Assembly: GCA_007128275.1 (NCBI GenBank)
Contig: SKXR01000294.1
Coordinates: forward strand, 1 to 23,196
Reading direction: 5' to 3'
DNA: 23,196 nt
DNA from: Kiritimatiellia bacterium
GTDB lineage: Bacteria > Verrucomicrobiota > Kiritimatiellia > SLAD01
Shown here: positions 1-8,781 of the stretch, piece by piece
How the letters are laid out: each line of letters opens with the position of its first letter
How positions within the stretch are numbered: position 1 is the stretch's first letter
Position numbers and translations under genes: made by a program
The notes under the pieces: model-generated
The model's input: only the letters and a program-made list of their open reading frames with translations
Told to the model about the DNA's origin: nothing
Database searches by the model: none

Positions 1-88
1 GGCGAGGCTCCCGCCGAGCCGGGTTTTGGGAAAGGGTCTGGTTTAAGAAATCGTGATGGTAGCCTGAGGAAATGTCCGAGATATCACC

Positions 89-1075
89 ATGGCACAATCT
101 AACAACATCCTGGCCGAAGTGAAAGATCTTCGCGTACATTTCGACGCGGAAGAGGAGCCCGTGCGCGCGGTGGACGGGATCGACCTGACCGTGGGGCACG
201 GCGAGACCGTGGCCTTGGTGGGCGAATCCGGGTGCGGGAAGAGTGTGTCGTCGCTGGCGTTGGCGCGACTGGTGCCCGAGCCGCCCGGCCGGTATGCCGG
301 CGGCGAAGTGCTCTACGAGGGCAAGGACGTGTTGCGCATGAATCAGGATGCATTGCGCGATTTGCGTGGTAACAAGATCTCCTACATTTTCCAAGACCCG
401 TCGGCCTCGCTCAACCCCGTGTTCCGGGTCGGGTACCAGATTGGCGAGGCCCTGCGTTTGCATCGCAAGAAGGTGAATGTGCGCGAGGAAGTGGTCAACT
501 TGTTGCGCATGGTGGGGATCGCCGATCCGGAAGAGCGCGCCCACGCGTATCCCCATGAGATGAGCGGCGGGATGCAACAGCGCGTGATGATTGCGATGGC
601 GTTGGCGTGTCACCCTCGATTGCTCGTCGCCGATGAGCCGACCACGGCATTGGACGTAACGATTCAGGCGCAGATACTGGATTTGTTGGTTTCGCTGCAG
701 CAACAGCTCGGCATGGCCATATTGCTGATCACGCACAATCTCGGGTTGGTCGCGGGCGTAGCGCATCGTGTGTATGTCATGTATGCGGGGCGGATTGTGG
801 AGTCGGGTCCGACGGAGGAAGTGCTGGCTCGGCCCCGGCATCCGTACACCAAAGGTTTGCTGGAAGCCGTGCCGCGGTTGAGCGGGACGGGAGAGCGATT
901 AGCGGGCATTGAGGGTGTGGTGCCGAATCCGGCGCGTATGCCGTCGGGATGCCGTTTCCATCCCCGCTGTCCGATGCGCCAAGCCGTGTGCGAGGAGAAA
1001 GAGCCGGAACTGGAGCAGGGGCCGGGCGATCGTCGTTCGCGGTGTCATTTCTGGCGGGAGCTCGCCGAATCATGA
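89..1075 (+). CDS. Oligopeptide/dipeptide ABC transporter ATPase, OppD/DppD type
   Basis: This is one of the two ATPase subunits that power peptide import through an inner-membrane permease pair. Visible motifs are Walker A GESGCGKS (about residues 45-52), Q-loop FQDPSASLNP (101-110), signature MSGGMQQR (158-165), Walker B LLVADEP (178-184) and the switch His in ITHN. The C-terminus has the oligopeptide-transporter tail (HPYTKGLLEAVP), followed by a CX5CX6C cluster plus one later Cys, a pattern tied to an iron-sulfur site in this subfamily. At 328 residues the length is normal. The stop overlaps the start of the partner ATPase (ATGA), so the two are translationally coupled. Permease genes would be expected just left of the window. 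The Shine-Dalgarno is weak. OppD and DppD cannot be told apart here, and the substrate could be another small peptide-like compound. Confidence 0.93.
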   Translation: MAQSNNILAEVKDLRVHFDAEEEPVRAVDGIDLTVGHGETVALVGESGCGKSVSSLALARLVPEPPGRYAGGEVLYEGKDVLRMNQDALRDLRGNKISYIFQDPSASLNPVFRVGYQIGEALRLHRKKVNVREEVVNLLRMVGIADPEERAHAYPHEMSGGMQQRVMIAMALACHPRLLVADEPTTALDVTIQAQILDLLVSLQQQLGMAILLITHNLGLVAGVAHRVYVMYAGRIVESGPTEEVLARPRHPYTKGLLEAVPRLSGTGERLAGIEGVVPNPARMPSGCRFHPRCPMRQAVCEEKEPELEQGPGDRRSRCHFWRELAES

Positions 1076-2049
1076 GTGCCGCCAAACAAAACGGTTCCCT
1101 TCTGAAGGTGGAAGACTTGCGCGTCTATTTTGGCAAACGCCGTGCGCCCGTGCGCGCCGTGGACGGGGTCAGCTTTTCCATTCAACCGGGCGAAAGCGTG
1201 GGATTGGTCGGCGAAAGCGGCTGTGGGAAGACCACGTTGGGGCGGGCCATCATGCGGTTGGTGGACGTGCATTCCGGGCGCATCGATTTTGCGGGCAAGG
1301 ATGTGGCGCCGCTCAATAATCGCGAGTTGCAGGCCTATCGCAAGCGCGTACAAATGATCTTTCAGGATCCGTATGGCTCTCTGAATGCGCGCATGTCCGT
1401 AGGGAACGCCATACAGGAAGTTATGCAGGTGCATCGTATGGGCGGGCGCGCAGAGCGTCGCAAGCGGGCGCAGGACCTGTTTCACGCCGTCGGGCTTGAT
1501 CCCGGGTACATGGACCGGTATCCGCATGAGTTCAGCGGCGGGCAGCGGCAACGCATCGGCATTGCGCGGGCATTGGCTGTTGATCCGCAATTGATCATTG
1601 CGGACGAACCCGTCTCGGCGTTGGACGTGTCCGTGCAGGTACAGATATTGAATCTCATGAAGGATCTTCAGCGGGAGATGAATCTGGCCTATCTGTTTGT
1701 TGCGCATGATCTGGCCGTGGTGCGCTATATCTGCGATCGGATCCTGGTGATGTATCTCGGGAAGATTGTTGAGTCGGGTACTCCCGACGAGATCCTTACG
1801 CGCCCCACGCATCCCTATACGCAGGCCTTGTTATCCGCCGTGCCGGACGTGGACAAGGGGCTGAAATCACGGACGCAAGGTTCGGATCGCATCATATTGA
1901 AAGGGGACGTGCCGTCACCCACGAGGCTGATTCCGGGCTGTCCGTTTCATCCACGTTGTCCGATAGCCAAGGATCGATGCCGCTCGGAGGTCCCCGAGCT
2001 CCGGGAAATTCGCTCGGGGCAATGGTCCGCCTGTCATTTCGCCGAGTAG
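1072..2049 (+). CDS. Oligopeptide/dipeptide ABC transporter ATPase, OppF/DppF type
   Basis: This is the second ATPase of the peptide importer, acting as a heterodimer with the preceding OppD-type subunit on the cytoplasmic face. Motifs are Walker A GESGCGKT (residues 47-54), Q-loop FQDPYGSLNARM (98-109), signature FSGGQRQR (154-161), Walker B LIIADEP (174-180), D-loop SALD and switch His in VAHD. The C-terminal tail (HPYTQALLSAVP, then CPFHPRCPIAKDRC and a final Cys) matches the family. I chose the ATG at 1072 because it overlaps the upstream TGA, has GGAG upstream, and the protein then begins just before the conserved ATPase fold. A longer in-frame opening from 949 would lie inside oppD. The 3' end overlaps the convergent PaaX-like gene by 16 bp. 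Length is 325 residues. Confidence 0.93.
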   Translation: MSAAKQNGSLLKVEDLRVYFGKRRAPVRAVDGVSFSIQPGESVGLVGESGCGKTTLGRAIMRLVDVHSGRIDFAGKDVAPLNNRELQAYRKRVQMIFQDPYGSLNARMSVGNAIQEVMQVHRMGGRAERRKRAQDLFHAVGLDPGYMDRYPHEFSGGQRQRIGIARALAVDPQLIIADEPVSALDVSVQVQILNLMKDLQREMNLAYLFVAHDLAVVRYICDRILVMYLGKIVESGTPDEILTRPTHPYTQALLSAVPDVDKGLKSRTQGSDRIILKGDVPSPTRLIPGCPFHPRCPIAKDRCRSEVPELREIRSGQWSACHFAE

Positions 2050-2828
2050 TCGAAATGCAATTTCCGCATCAATGTCCCGGCTTTCCGCATGATCTTGACG
2101 CGATGCTCCCATGCCTTTCGTCCATCGTAGTATTTGGGAAGAAGTTCCTCGGGCAGCAGGGGATCCTTCTGCATGCATGTTGCCCACAGCAATCGTTCCA
2201 TCTCCGTCCATTGCTTGAGTTTGGACGGCAGGTCGGATGCTTGGGCCGACGGGAGCCTCGTGAGGTGTTGCTGATGCTGTTTATAGCGGCGGTTGATTTC
2301 GTTGAAGGACCAGGCGCTGGAAACCAGATCCATCACGGATTCTCCTCCGCACGGTCGTCCTTCGATCAGTGTCAGGGTGGACGCATCCACTTTCAATCGG
2401 GCTAGTTCGTCATGGATATGATCGGTGGGGTCGGGCGACAGCCACACGCTTTTCTGCAAGCAACCGAAGTGCGCCTTTTGTAGGGTCTGTCGAAGTTGGC
2501 TTCGTAGCGGCCTCCTGTTTTCGGGCACGTCGAACAGGATGAAGCGCCATTTCCCGTCCCATTCCCGGCTCCATTGGATTTCCGGGTTCCGCCCGTCCAG
2601 CGCCTTCAACGCCCCCTTCTGGGTCAGGCGATAGACGCGGTCCAGGCTCCCTTCCTCGATGCGGGATTCGAGCAAATCCGCTTTTTCAAGGGCATGAATG
2701 CGTTGAAGGAATCCGTTCTGATACGCCCATGATTCGAATGACCCCGACAGCGTGCGATACGTCGGGCGTGTCATGGCTTCTGCCGACCACATCAAGTGAT
2801 AAAGCAAGAGCTTCGTTTTCGGTTTCAT
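2034..2828 (-). CDS. PaaX-family transcriptional repressor
   Basis: This is a DNA-binding regulator of the PaaX family, whose best-known member represses phenylacetate catabolism and is released by phenylacetyl-CoA. The N-terminal winged-helix region spans about residues 1-75 (YHLMWSAEAMTRPTYRTL, then RVYRLTQKGALKAL). It is followed by the characteristic central domain WDGKWRFILFDVPENRRPLR (about 90-109) and FGCLQKSVWLSPDP (121-134), and a helical C-terminal domain. The chosen ATG gives 264 residues with a good AGGCGGAAAGGC leader; a longer TTG start would run into the operator and is unlikely. A perfect TTGACGATCGTCAA palindrome lies about 22 bp upstream of the start, implying autoregulation. 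No paa catabolic genes are nearby, so the effector and targets are unknown. The 3' end overlaps the oppF-type gene. Confidence 0.85.
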   Translation of the reverse strand: MKPKTKLLLYHLMWSAEAMTRPTYRTLSGSFESWAYQNGFLQRIHALEKADLLESRIEEGSLDRVYRLTQKGALKALDGRNPEIQWSREWDGKWRFILFDVPENRRPLRSQLRQTLQKAHFGCLQKSVWLSPDPTDHIHDELARLKVDASTLTLIEGRPCGGESVMDLVSSAWSFNEINRRYKQHQQHLTRLPSAQASDLPSKLKQWTEMERLLWATCMQKDPLLPEELLPKYYDGRKAWEHRVKIMRKAGTLMRKLHFDYSAK

Positions 2829-2840
2829 GCCTTTCCGCCT

Positions 2841-2910
2841 ATCAATAAAATTGACGATCGTCAATTCTATTGATTATCAGTGCAACTGACGATCGTCAGT
2901 TTTACTGATA
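2841..2910. promoter_or_regulatory. Paired palindromic operator between the PaaX-like gene and the DUF1570-like gene
   Basis: Two palindromes lie in tandem. The first (2841-2874) is a 34-bp inverted repeat with a single mismatched pair and core TTGACGATCGTCAA (2851-2864). The second (2875-2910) is a 36-bp inverted repeat with two mismatched pairs and core CTGACGATCGTCAG (2886-2899). Centres are 35 bp apart. Read toward the repressor gene, a GATAAT hexamer sits between the cores, so repressor bound at both sides could occlude a promoter. A second copy with the same layout is at 15568-15637. Binding by the adjacent PaaX-like protein is an inference from position and symmetry. Confidence 0.8.
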
Positions 2911-2940
2911 GTGCAGGGCGATAGAAATGGCGGGATGGGT

Positions 2941-4614
2941 ATGGTATATGGAGATATGAGCTGGATCGCGCAACGACTTCCGCGTATCGGTATGCTGACC
3001 GTCGCATGCTGCTGCGGTCTTGTCCCGCAATCGGCCGAAGGGCAACGCGGCCGCGGCGTGACGTTTGCGCCGGCGGCACAAATCCCGAGTGAAGGATTGG
3101 TGTTTCGCGTCATGCGCGGCGCCGAGCCCGTTGGGCTGCCGCAGCCGACGGTGTATCACTACCGCATGGCGGACGGTTCCTCCCTGGAACGATTCTATCC
3201 GCGGGACCTGTGGTATCCCAGCGTCTATCTGGGACGATGGGAAGATGCGTCGGGCATGGCGCTGGTCATGGGCGTACTGGGCCCCTTGCCTCCACCATTT
3301 CCACGTGACCATGCGTCCCGGGATGAGTATGCCGCTGCGGTTATGGAAAGTGGCTCGCATCCGCCGGAGACGGTGGAGGAATTGAAGGCGTGGTTGGAGA
3401 TGTTCGCCGGCGTGGCGACTCGGGATGAGCCGCGTTCGTTTCGGCCGGGTCCTCGCCTGGACACCATACTGGCGATTGTTTTTGCCCATGCCGATCGTAG
3501 ACGCCTGGGCTATGTGTTCCGGTTCACCGCAAACATACATGGCGTGGACCCGGATCAATGGTATGTGGCGCTGTTCGAATTGCCGATGGGATCGGATGCG
3601 GACGCGGTCGCTCGCTCTATCGAACAAGACTTTGTGGGTTCCCTGGGAACCATGGCGAAGCTGGAAGACCGCTCCGCCCGTGCGGCGGTCCAATTTCAAC
3701 ATGCCGCGCTGGCGTCTGTCCCGGGCGACCGGTCCCCGGCTTTTCTGGAAAGTCGCGAACGGGCTATCCACAGTATCCGCGGCCTCCCGGGCTGGTGGTT
3801 TGTGGAAACGCCGAATTACGTGCTTGTATCCGATCTGCGCGGGGGACGCCGCTCGTTTGTACAACAACTGCAGGAAGATCTCGAAGCGGTGCGGGCCATC
3901 TATGAGCAGATGGTCCCACCTAGGAAGGCGATCGATGCCGTGAGCCTCGTGCGCGTGTTCGGTGATGCGGACGAATACGTGCGATACGTCGGCGATGAAC
4001 ACCGCGCTACGGGGGGCGTGTGGATGCCGAGCAAGCGGGAGCTGATCATTCGCCCCTTTGAGTGGGGGAGCGAGTTGGAACGGCGCGCCCGCATGGCAAG
4101 CATTGTCTATCACGAGGCGTTCCACCAATATATCTTCTACGCCTTCGATCTCATTCGCACATCGCCTTGGTACAACGAAGGACACGCCGTCTTTTTCGAA
4201 GGGGCGGATTTGCGTCGTTCGGAATTGCGCGTGGATGAGGTGCCTCAATACGTCTCCGTCATGGAATCATTGGCCGCGGCGGGAACGTTGCCGGTGCCTC
4301 GCCTGTTGATGCTCGATTACGATGAGTTCTATGATCGACGACGCGGCGACATGGCCGCACGCCGCGCGAACTATGCGATGGCATGGGGACTCGTCTATTA
4401 TCTGCGCAAAGGGGCTCCCATTGAGGCGGACAACCGCTACGAAGAAATTATTGGTCGCTACGAAGAGGCGCTGTGGAAGACACGCGACGAGGTGGCGGCG
4501 ACCCGCCAGGCCTTTGAGGGCGTGGATATGCGCGCGTTCTCGGAATCCTTTACGGATTTCTGGTTGTCGGAACGACGCCGGCACCGCGCACGCCGGAATC
4601 ACGATCTACTCTAA
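2941..4614 (+). CDS. Secreted/exported HExxH metalloprotease-like protein (DUF1570-like)
   Basis: The protein is probably exported: the N-terminus (MSWIAQRLPRIGMLTVACCCGLVPQSAEG) looks like a signal sequence. The C-terminal half has VYHEAFHQYIFY, an HExxH zinc-protease motif (His at about residues 391 and 395), followed by WYNEGHAVFFEG, where the Glu could be the third ligand. This layout fits DUF1570-type proteins. The N-terminal half is not recognised. The start is uncertain: GTG 2911, ATG 2935, 2941 and 2956 are all in frame and none has a clean ribosome site; 2956 would place the hydrophobic stretch closest to the N-terminus. The gene is divergent from the PaaX-like repressor, and its 5' end abuts the operator pair, so it may be co-regulated. 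Its 3' end overlaps the convergent antiporter gene by 9 bp. Substrate unknown. Confidence 0.75.
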   Translation: MVYGDMSWIAQRLPRIGMLTVACCCGLVPQSAEGQRGRGVTFAPAAQIPSEGLVFRVMRGAEPVGLPQPTVYHYRMADGSSLERFYPRDLWYPSVYLGRWEDASGMALVMGVLGPLPPPFPRDHASRDEYAAAVMESGSHPPETVEELKAWLEMFAGVATRDEPRSFRPGPRLDTILAIVFAHADRRRLGYVFRFTANIHGVDPDQWYVALFELPMGSDADAVARSIEQDFVGSLGTMAKLEDRSARAAVQFQHAALASVPGDRSPAFLESRERAIHSIRGLPGWWFVETPNYVLVSDLRGGRRSFVQQLQEDLEAVRAIYEQMVPPRKAIDAVSLVRVFGDADEYVRYVGDEHRATGGVWMPSKRELIIRPFEWGSELERRARMASIVYHEAFHQYIFYAFDLIRTSPWYNEGHAVFFEGADLRRSELRVDEVPQYVSVMESLAAAGTLPVPRLLMLDYDEFYDRRRGDMAARRANYAMAWGLVYYLRKGAPIEADNRYEEIIGRYEEALWKTRDEVAATRQAFEGVDMRAFSESFTDFWLSERRRHRARRNHDLL

Positions 4615-5853
4615 TCCGTCGTTCCGGTCATTTTCGAATTCCACGTTCAGCAGGCGGTGGCCGCCCAGACGAATGCCGATCAACCCTAGCGGGGCCGTCA
4701 CGGCAATCGCCAGCACGGCCAAGGCCAGAATGATTTCACCGCCGGGCACGCCGAGTGCGAGAGGGACACTGCCCAAAGCCGCCTGTACGGTGGCTTTGGG
4801 CAGATATGCGAATATGCAGAAGACTCGCTCATTCGGGCTGAACGCCGATCGCGACGTGGCGATCCAGACGCCCGCGGAGCGAGCGGCCATGCCAATGACA
4901 ATGACCAAGAGGGCTGTTGGGCCGGCACGCCAGGCCACCTCGAGATCGACCGCCATGCCGATCAGCACAAATAGGATGATTTCTGCAAATACCCATATCT
5001 TCGCAAGTTTCGAGGCCAGTTCATGGGCGACATGCTCGGCGCGTTCAAGCAGGATGAAGCCCATGGTCATGATGCCCAGCAGCGCCGCGCTGTGCAACCA
5101 GTCGCCCGCTTGGACCAACAGGACCGAAACCATCAAGAGGATCAGTACCTTCTCCGTGGCGCGTACATCGCGGTGCCGCTTTCGATACCACGCCGCCAGC
5201 AGGTAGCCGACGGCGATGCCGGGCAGGATGCCCAGCACAACGGCCAGCGGACCCATCCATAGCGTGTCGGTCCATGTTGAGCCGTCGATTACGGCGGCGC
5301 GCAGAAACAGGGAGAAGAGCGTAATCGCCAGTACGTCGTCCACGGAAGCCCCGGCAAGAATGGCGGTCGGCACTTCGTTCCGGCGTCCATACCCCCGCTG
5401 GTTAAGATGCAACATGGCCGGCACCACCACGGCGGGTGAGACGGCGGAGAGCATGAAAGCGGTCAGCCCGGCGACCGTCCAGGAAAAGCCGAGCAGGAGG
5501 TGTATCGCGATCATGAGGGTCACGCCTTCCAGCAGGCACGGGATGACGGCCAGACGGAACGCCACGCCGCCCACACGGTTGAGCGTGCTGCGTCGAATGC
5601 CCAACCCCGCACGCAATAGAATGACGATGAGGGCGAACGTTTTGAGGAAGGGTTCGATCTCGATCAAGCCGGCCGGCCATTCTTCCAAGATCAGATAGCC
5701 GATCAACGCCCCGCAGAACAGCATGCCGAGAACGGCCGGCAACCGCAACTTCCCAAAGAGGCGGCCGAAGAACCAGCCGCCAAGCAGGATCAGTACGATG
5801 GTGACATTAAAATCCACGGGTGCGCGTATTCTCGCTTCACCGGAAGAGATCAA
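4606..5853 (-). CDS. Cation:proton antiporter (Na+/H+ exchanger family)
   Basis: This is an inner-membrane exchanger of the monovalent cation:proton antiporter superfamily, with about 12 hydrophobic segments across 415 residues. Family features include FGKLRLPAVLGMLFCGALIG near the N-terminus, SAVSPAVVVPAML in the discontinuous helix region, and GASVDDVLAITLFS, where an acidic pair occupies the ion-binding position. The DD pair resembles CPA2/NhaA-like electrogenic members rather than the ND pair of many CPA1 proteins. The ion is unknown. The start is uncertain: the longest reading uses TTG at 5853, while an in-frame GTG at 5817 begins right before the first membrane helix. The last residues (NVEFENDRNDGLE) are polar. 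The 3' end overlaps the metalloprotease-like gene. Confidence 0.85.
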   Translation of the reverse strand: MISSGEARIRAPVDFNVTIVLILLGGWFFGRLFGKLRLPAVLGMLFCGALIGYLILEEWPAGLIEIEPFLKTFALIVILLRAGLGIRRSTLNRVGGVAFRLAVIPCLLEGVTLMIAIHLLLGFSWTVAGLTAFMLSAVSPAVVVPAMLHLNQRGYGRRNEVPTAILAGASVDDVLAITLFSLFLRAAVIDGSTWTDTLWMGPLAVVLGILPGIAVGYLLAAWYRKRHRDVRATEKVLILLMVSVLLVQAGDWLHSAALLGIMTMGFILLERAEHVAHELASKLAKIWVFAEIILFVLIGMAVDLEVAWRAGPTALLVIVIGMAARSAGVWIATSRSAFSPNERVFCIFAYLPKATVQAALGSVPLALGVPGGEIILALAVLAIAVTAPLGLIGIRLGGHRLLNVEFENDRNDGLE

Positions 5854-5902
5854 TACTCTTCTCGGGTCCCTCCGGCTTCATGCCCTTCCTGCGCGCTGTT
5901 GT

Positions 5903-7096
5903 TCAGCTTTCCCAGAAGGCTTTCAGCTTGCCGATGCCTTCGCGGATGCGGTCCACATCGATGCCGGAATAGGCGAACCGGATGAACACGCGATCTTCGC
6001 CGGGCAACGGCTTCCCGAAATGGCTTCGCGAGCAGAAGGAAATGCCCGTCTGTTTCAATGCCTCCATGCGCAGATCTGCCTGAGAGCTGTAGCCCTTGCG
6101 TTCGTACACGCCGGTGACGTCCGCAAACAGATAGAAGGTGACCGGCGCCTTATACACGGAGACGCCGTCGATTCCGTTCAGCAGGTCGACGAGTACGTCG
6201 CGTCGTTCCTGAAGCACCTTGATGATGTCCTTGTGTCCGGATTGGTCGCCTTGCAGCGCCTCCACGCCCGCATACTGAATGAAGGTGGTTGTGCAGGACT
6301 CGTAGTTGACGTTCAACTTGTTGAAGACGTCGATGATTTCCTTCGGGCCAAGCGCGCCACCGAGCCGCCAGCCGGTCATGGCGTATTTTTTTGAAAACGT
6401 ATAGGCGATGAGCGTGCGTTCCAACATGCCCGGCAGGCTGGCGATACTCTTGCTCGTGCCGCTGTACCGTATGTCAAAATAGGGTTCATCGGAGAATACG
6501 AACAAGTCGTGTCTCTGCGCAAGATCGGCAAGCCACTGCATTTCGTCGTCGTCGGACTCCGCCCCAATCGGGTTCTGCCCGTTGTTGTAGTAAATGAGCC
6601 GCGTGCGCGGTGTGATGGAGGATTCGACTTTGTCGCGGTCGATCTTGAATCCCTGGTCGGTCGGGATATAGCCGTACGGCAGCGCGACGCCACCGAGGTA
6701 TTCGATTTGCGACTCGTAGATCGGATAGCCGGGGTTCGGGTAGAGGACTTCGTCGCCTTTGTCCATGAGCGTCATCAGAAATTTGCCGATCGAGGGTTTG
6801 CCGCCGGGCTGGACCGATACCTGTTCGGGGCTAAACGAGATGCCGCGGGCTTTGCCCACGTCTTCAGCGAGGGCGGCGCGCAGTTCCGGGACACCGGCTG
6901 CGGGACCGTAACCGGTTTTCCCGTCCAGCATGGCTTTGTAGCCCGCTTCGATGATGTTGAGCGGGGTGCGGATGTTCATGTCGCCCAGATGAAAGGGGAA
7001 TACGTCGTGCCCTTGATCGGCCCAAGCGCGCGCATCCGCGGATACGGCAAAGGCGGTTTCGGTGCCCAGTTTCGTAATTCGTTTGGCCAATTTCAT
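5903..7096 (-). CDS. Class I/II PLP-dependent aminotransferase
   Basis: A fold-type I aminotransferase, 397 residues from an ATG with an excellent ribosome site (AAGGAG, 8 nt away). Visible landmarks are the substrate-loop GYGPAAGVPELR (about 63-73), NGQNPIGAES (172-181) in place of the usual NPTG, SDEPYFDIRY (202-211) with the pyridoxal-binding Asp203 and Tyr206, and TFSKKYAMTGWRLG (233-246), where Lys236 should hold the cofactor. The C-terminal VFIRFAYSGID supplies the carboxylate-binding Arg. The substrate cannot be assigned; aspartate/alanine/aromatic and MalY-like members share these motifs. It lies downstream of a sodium:solute symporter on the same strand, separated by 106 bp without a clear terminator, so the two may be cotranscribed. 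Confidence 0.9.
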   Translation of the reverse strand: MKLAKRITKLGTETAFAVSADARAWADQGHDVFPFHLGDMNIRTPLNIIEAGYKAMLDGKTGYGPAAGVPELRAALAEDVGKARGISFSPEQVSVQPGGKPSIGKFLMTLMDKGDEVLYPNPGYPIYESQIEYLGGVALPYGYIPTDQGFKIDRDKVESSITPRTRLIYYNNGQNPIGAESDDDEMQWLADLAQRHDLFVFSDEPYFDIRYSGTSKSIASLPGMLERTLIAYTFSKKYAMTGWRLGGALGPKEIIDVFNKLNVNYESCTTTFIQYAGVEALQGDQSGHKDIIKVLQERRDVLVDLLNGIDGVSVYKAPVTFYLFADVTGVYERKGYSSQADLRMEALKQTGISFCSRSHFGKPLPGEDRVFIRFAYSGIDVDRIREGIGKLKAFWES

Positions 7097-7202
7097 AACT
7101 CTTGCTCCTTTTTGAAAACGTTCAATGGTAAAGGATACAGGAGAGAACGCAACCAAAAGCGGTGGCGAAACACGCGACCATTGGGTTTGCCCGATGGAAG
7201 GT

Positions 7203-8588
7203 TCAGGCGGATGTCCGCTTGGTGTGCGGGGCGAATGTGGCGATGAAGGCGTAGGCGATCATGTTGCAGAAGACACCAATGATGAGTCCGTCAACTCCTG
7301 TATCCGGACCGAGTGTCCGGTTCCAGATGAGTACGCCCGCGATGCCGGCAATCGCGCCGCCCAGAAAGCTCCACACATTCGCGCGAACCCCCAGCAGGGT
7401 TCCGACGAGCGGGACGAGAATGATGGGCGCCCAGAAATTATAGGCAAAGATCAGGATGTCCAGGACGCTCCGGATACGGATGGCGAAGATGATCGCGAGG
7501 ATGCCGACTCCGAGCGTGACCCATTTGGCGATCCAGAGTTCCTGTTTTGGGGTGATCCGCTCTTTTGCGAACGGTTTCACGATGTCGTGTGTAAATGCAA
7601 TGGCCGCGCCATTCAGAAACGAATCGGCCGACGACATCACAATGGATATAACGCCCGCCATCACGAGTCCCTTGATCCCGATCGGAAGCACTTCCTTGAT
7701 GACGTAGGGGAGGGCCAGGTTGGCGTCCAAATCCGGGTTCATGGCGAGGGCCACCAAGCCGATACCACCGGTGACGGCAAAGAACGGAATGGAAAAGAGG
7801 CCGCTCAGCAAGGTGCCGCGCGCCGTGTGCCGCGCATTCTTCCCAATATACAAACGCTGCATATACGGGGGGACCAGCGTCTCGCCCAGCACAAAAGTGA
7901 GGAACAGTGAAATGAACGCGATGGTTGTAAGCCCGGCGCCCGGTATGTCGAAATGCGCCGGTGGGGTTGCCTCGCGCAGGGCTTCCCATCCGCCGACATG
8001 CTGAATGCCGAGATAGAGCGTGACCGGGATCGCGATGCCCAGCGCCACAAACTGGACGATGTCCGTGAAGACGATGGCGCGCATTCCTCCGACGGTGGTG
8101 TACGCGATGACAATGCCGCACCCGATCAGAATGCCCCACACATGCGGGATGTCGAGGAAGACATTGAAGATGTAGCCAATGCCGCCGACTTGCGCTCCGA
8201 CGATGCCCGCGCAGAGCATCATGGAAAATACACCTGTGACCACCTTGCCGATTACCCCGTAATCACGCTTCATGATGTCGCCGACAGAGATAACCCCTTC
8301 GAAGCGGTCCATGCGTGGGGCGATAAAGGTGGCGACCAGGATTTCCTTAAGACTGAATCCCCAGAGGGCGAAAATGTTCACAATTCCAAACAGATAGACT
8401 TTTTCGGCGTTGCCGATCGAGAACCCGCCGCCAATGAAGGAAGCGGAGAGCGTGGCGAAGATGACGAGGGAGGTGAAAGAGCGTCCCGCCACGGAGAACT
8501 GTTCCATGCTCTTGATATGCCGTCCCGACCAAAGTCCGAGCGCGAGAATACAGGACAGATAGCCAAAGATAATGATGTTGTCGAACAT
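7203..8588 (-). CDS. Sodium:solute symporter family transporter
   Basis: An inner-membrane Na+-coupled symporter of the SSS family (proline, pantothenate, sialic acid and similar substrates). The 461-residue length and roughly 13 hydrophobic segments fit. Family-like stretches are VAGRSFTSLVIFATLSASFIGGG near the start, the middle segment GGMRAIVFTDIVQF, and GVISIVMSSADSFLNGAAIAFTHDI, the conserved region around the sodium site. The ATG has a strong GGAGGGGG ribosome site 6 nt upstream. The gene is divergent from the molybdenum hydroxylase operon, with 193 bp between, so it may import that enzyme's substrate, but there is no direct evidence. The substrate is unassigned. Confidence 0.9.
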   Translation of the reverse strand: MFDNIIIFGYLSCILALGLWSGRHIKSMEQFSVAGRSFTSLVIFATLSASFIGGGFSIGNAEKVYLFGIVNIFALWGFSLKEILVATFIAPRMDRFEGVISVGDIMKRDYGVIGKVVTGVFSMMLCAGIVGAQVGGIGYIFNVFLDIPHVWGILIGCGIVIAYTTVGGMRAIVFTDIVQFVALGIAIPVTLYLGIQHVGGWEALREATPPAHFDIPGAGLTTIAFISLFLTFVLGETLVPPYMQRLYIGKNARHTARGTLLSGLFSIPFFAVTGGIGLVALAMNPDLDANLALPYVIKEVLPIGIKGLVMAGVISIVMSSADSFLNGAAIAFTHDIVKPFAKERITPKQELWIAKWVTLGVGILAIIFAIRIRSVLDILIFAYNFWAPIILVPLVGTLLGVRANVWSFLGGAIAGIAGVLIWNRTLGPDTGVDGLIIGVFCNMIAYAFIATFAPHTKRTSA

Positions 8589-8658
8589 GCGGATGCCCCC
8601 TCCCGGTTGTTGGCGTGCTTTTCAGAAACGTCACAGGGGTACAGATGCGCGTGAAATA

Positions 8659-8719
8659 TGTCAATGCATTCTTGGCGATCAATTCTGCGGTTGCGAATGC
8701 CGACTTGTCGTGGCATAGT
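8659..8719. promoter_or_regulatory. Candidate divergent promoters between the symporter and the Mo-hydroxylase operon
   Basis: On the plus strand, TTGCGA (8691-8696) and CATAGT (8714-8719) are separated by 17 bp and could drive the molybdenum hydroxylase genes. On the minus strand, a perfect TTGACA (8664-8659) faces the symporter, but its matching -10 is poor. Both are consensus matches by eye only. Nothing else is evident in the 193-bp divergent gap. Confidence 0.3.
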
Positions 8720-8781
8720 GCACCCTTGCCCTTGAAGGTCGGGGGCTCGCTCGCGGGACGAGGAGTGGGAGGAGTATGGTC

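Noticed and set aside
1..56. Tail of an upstream gene, possibly a peptide permease
   Set aside because: Different frames give short open tails (stops at 44-46 and 54-56); too little sequence to choose a frame or product.
72..122. Short ORF at ATG 72 just behind GAGGA, overlapping the oppD start
   Set aside because: Sixteen codons, out of frame with the ATPase, no known leader features.
2902..4248. 448-residue antisense reading frame opposite the metalloprotease-like gene
   Set aside because: Shadow of a GC-rich gene; no ribosome site, no recognisable domain, Arg/His/Pro-rich composition.
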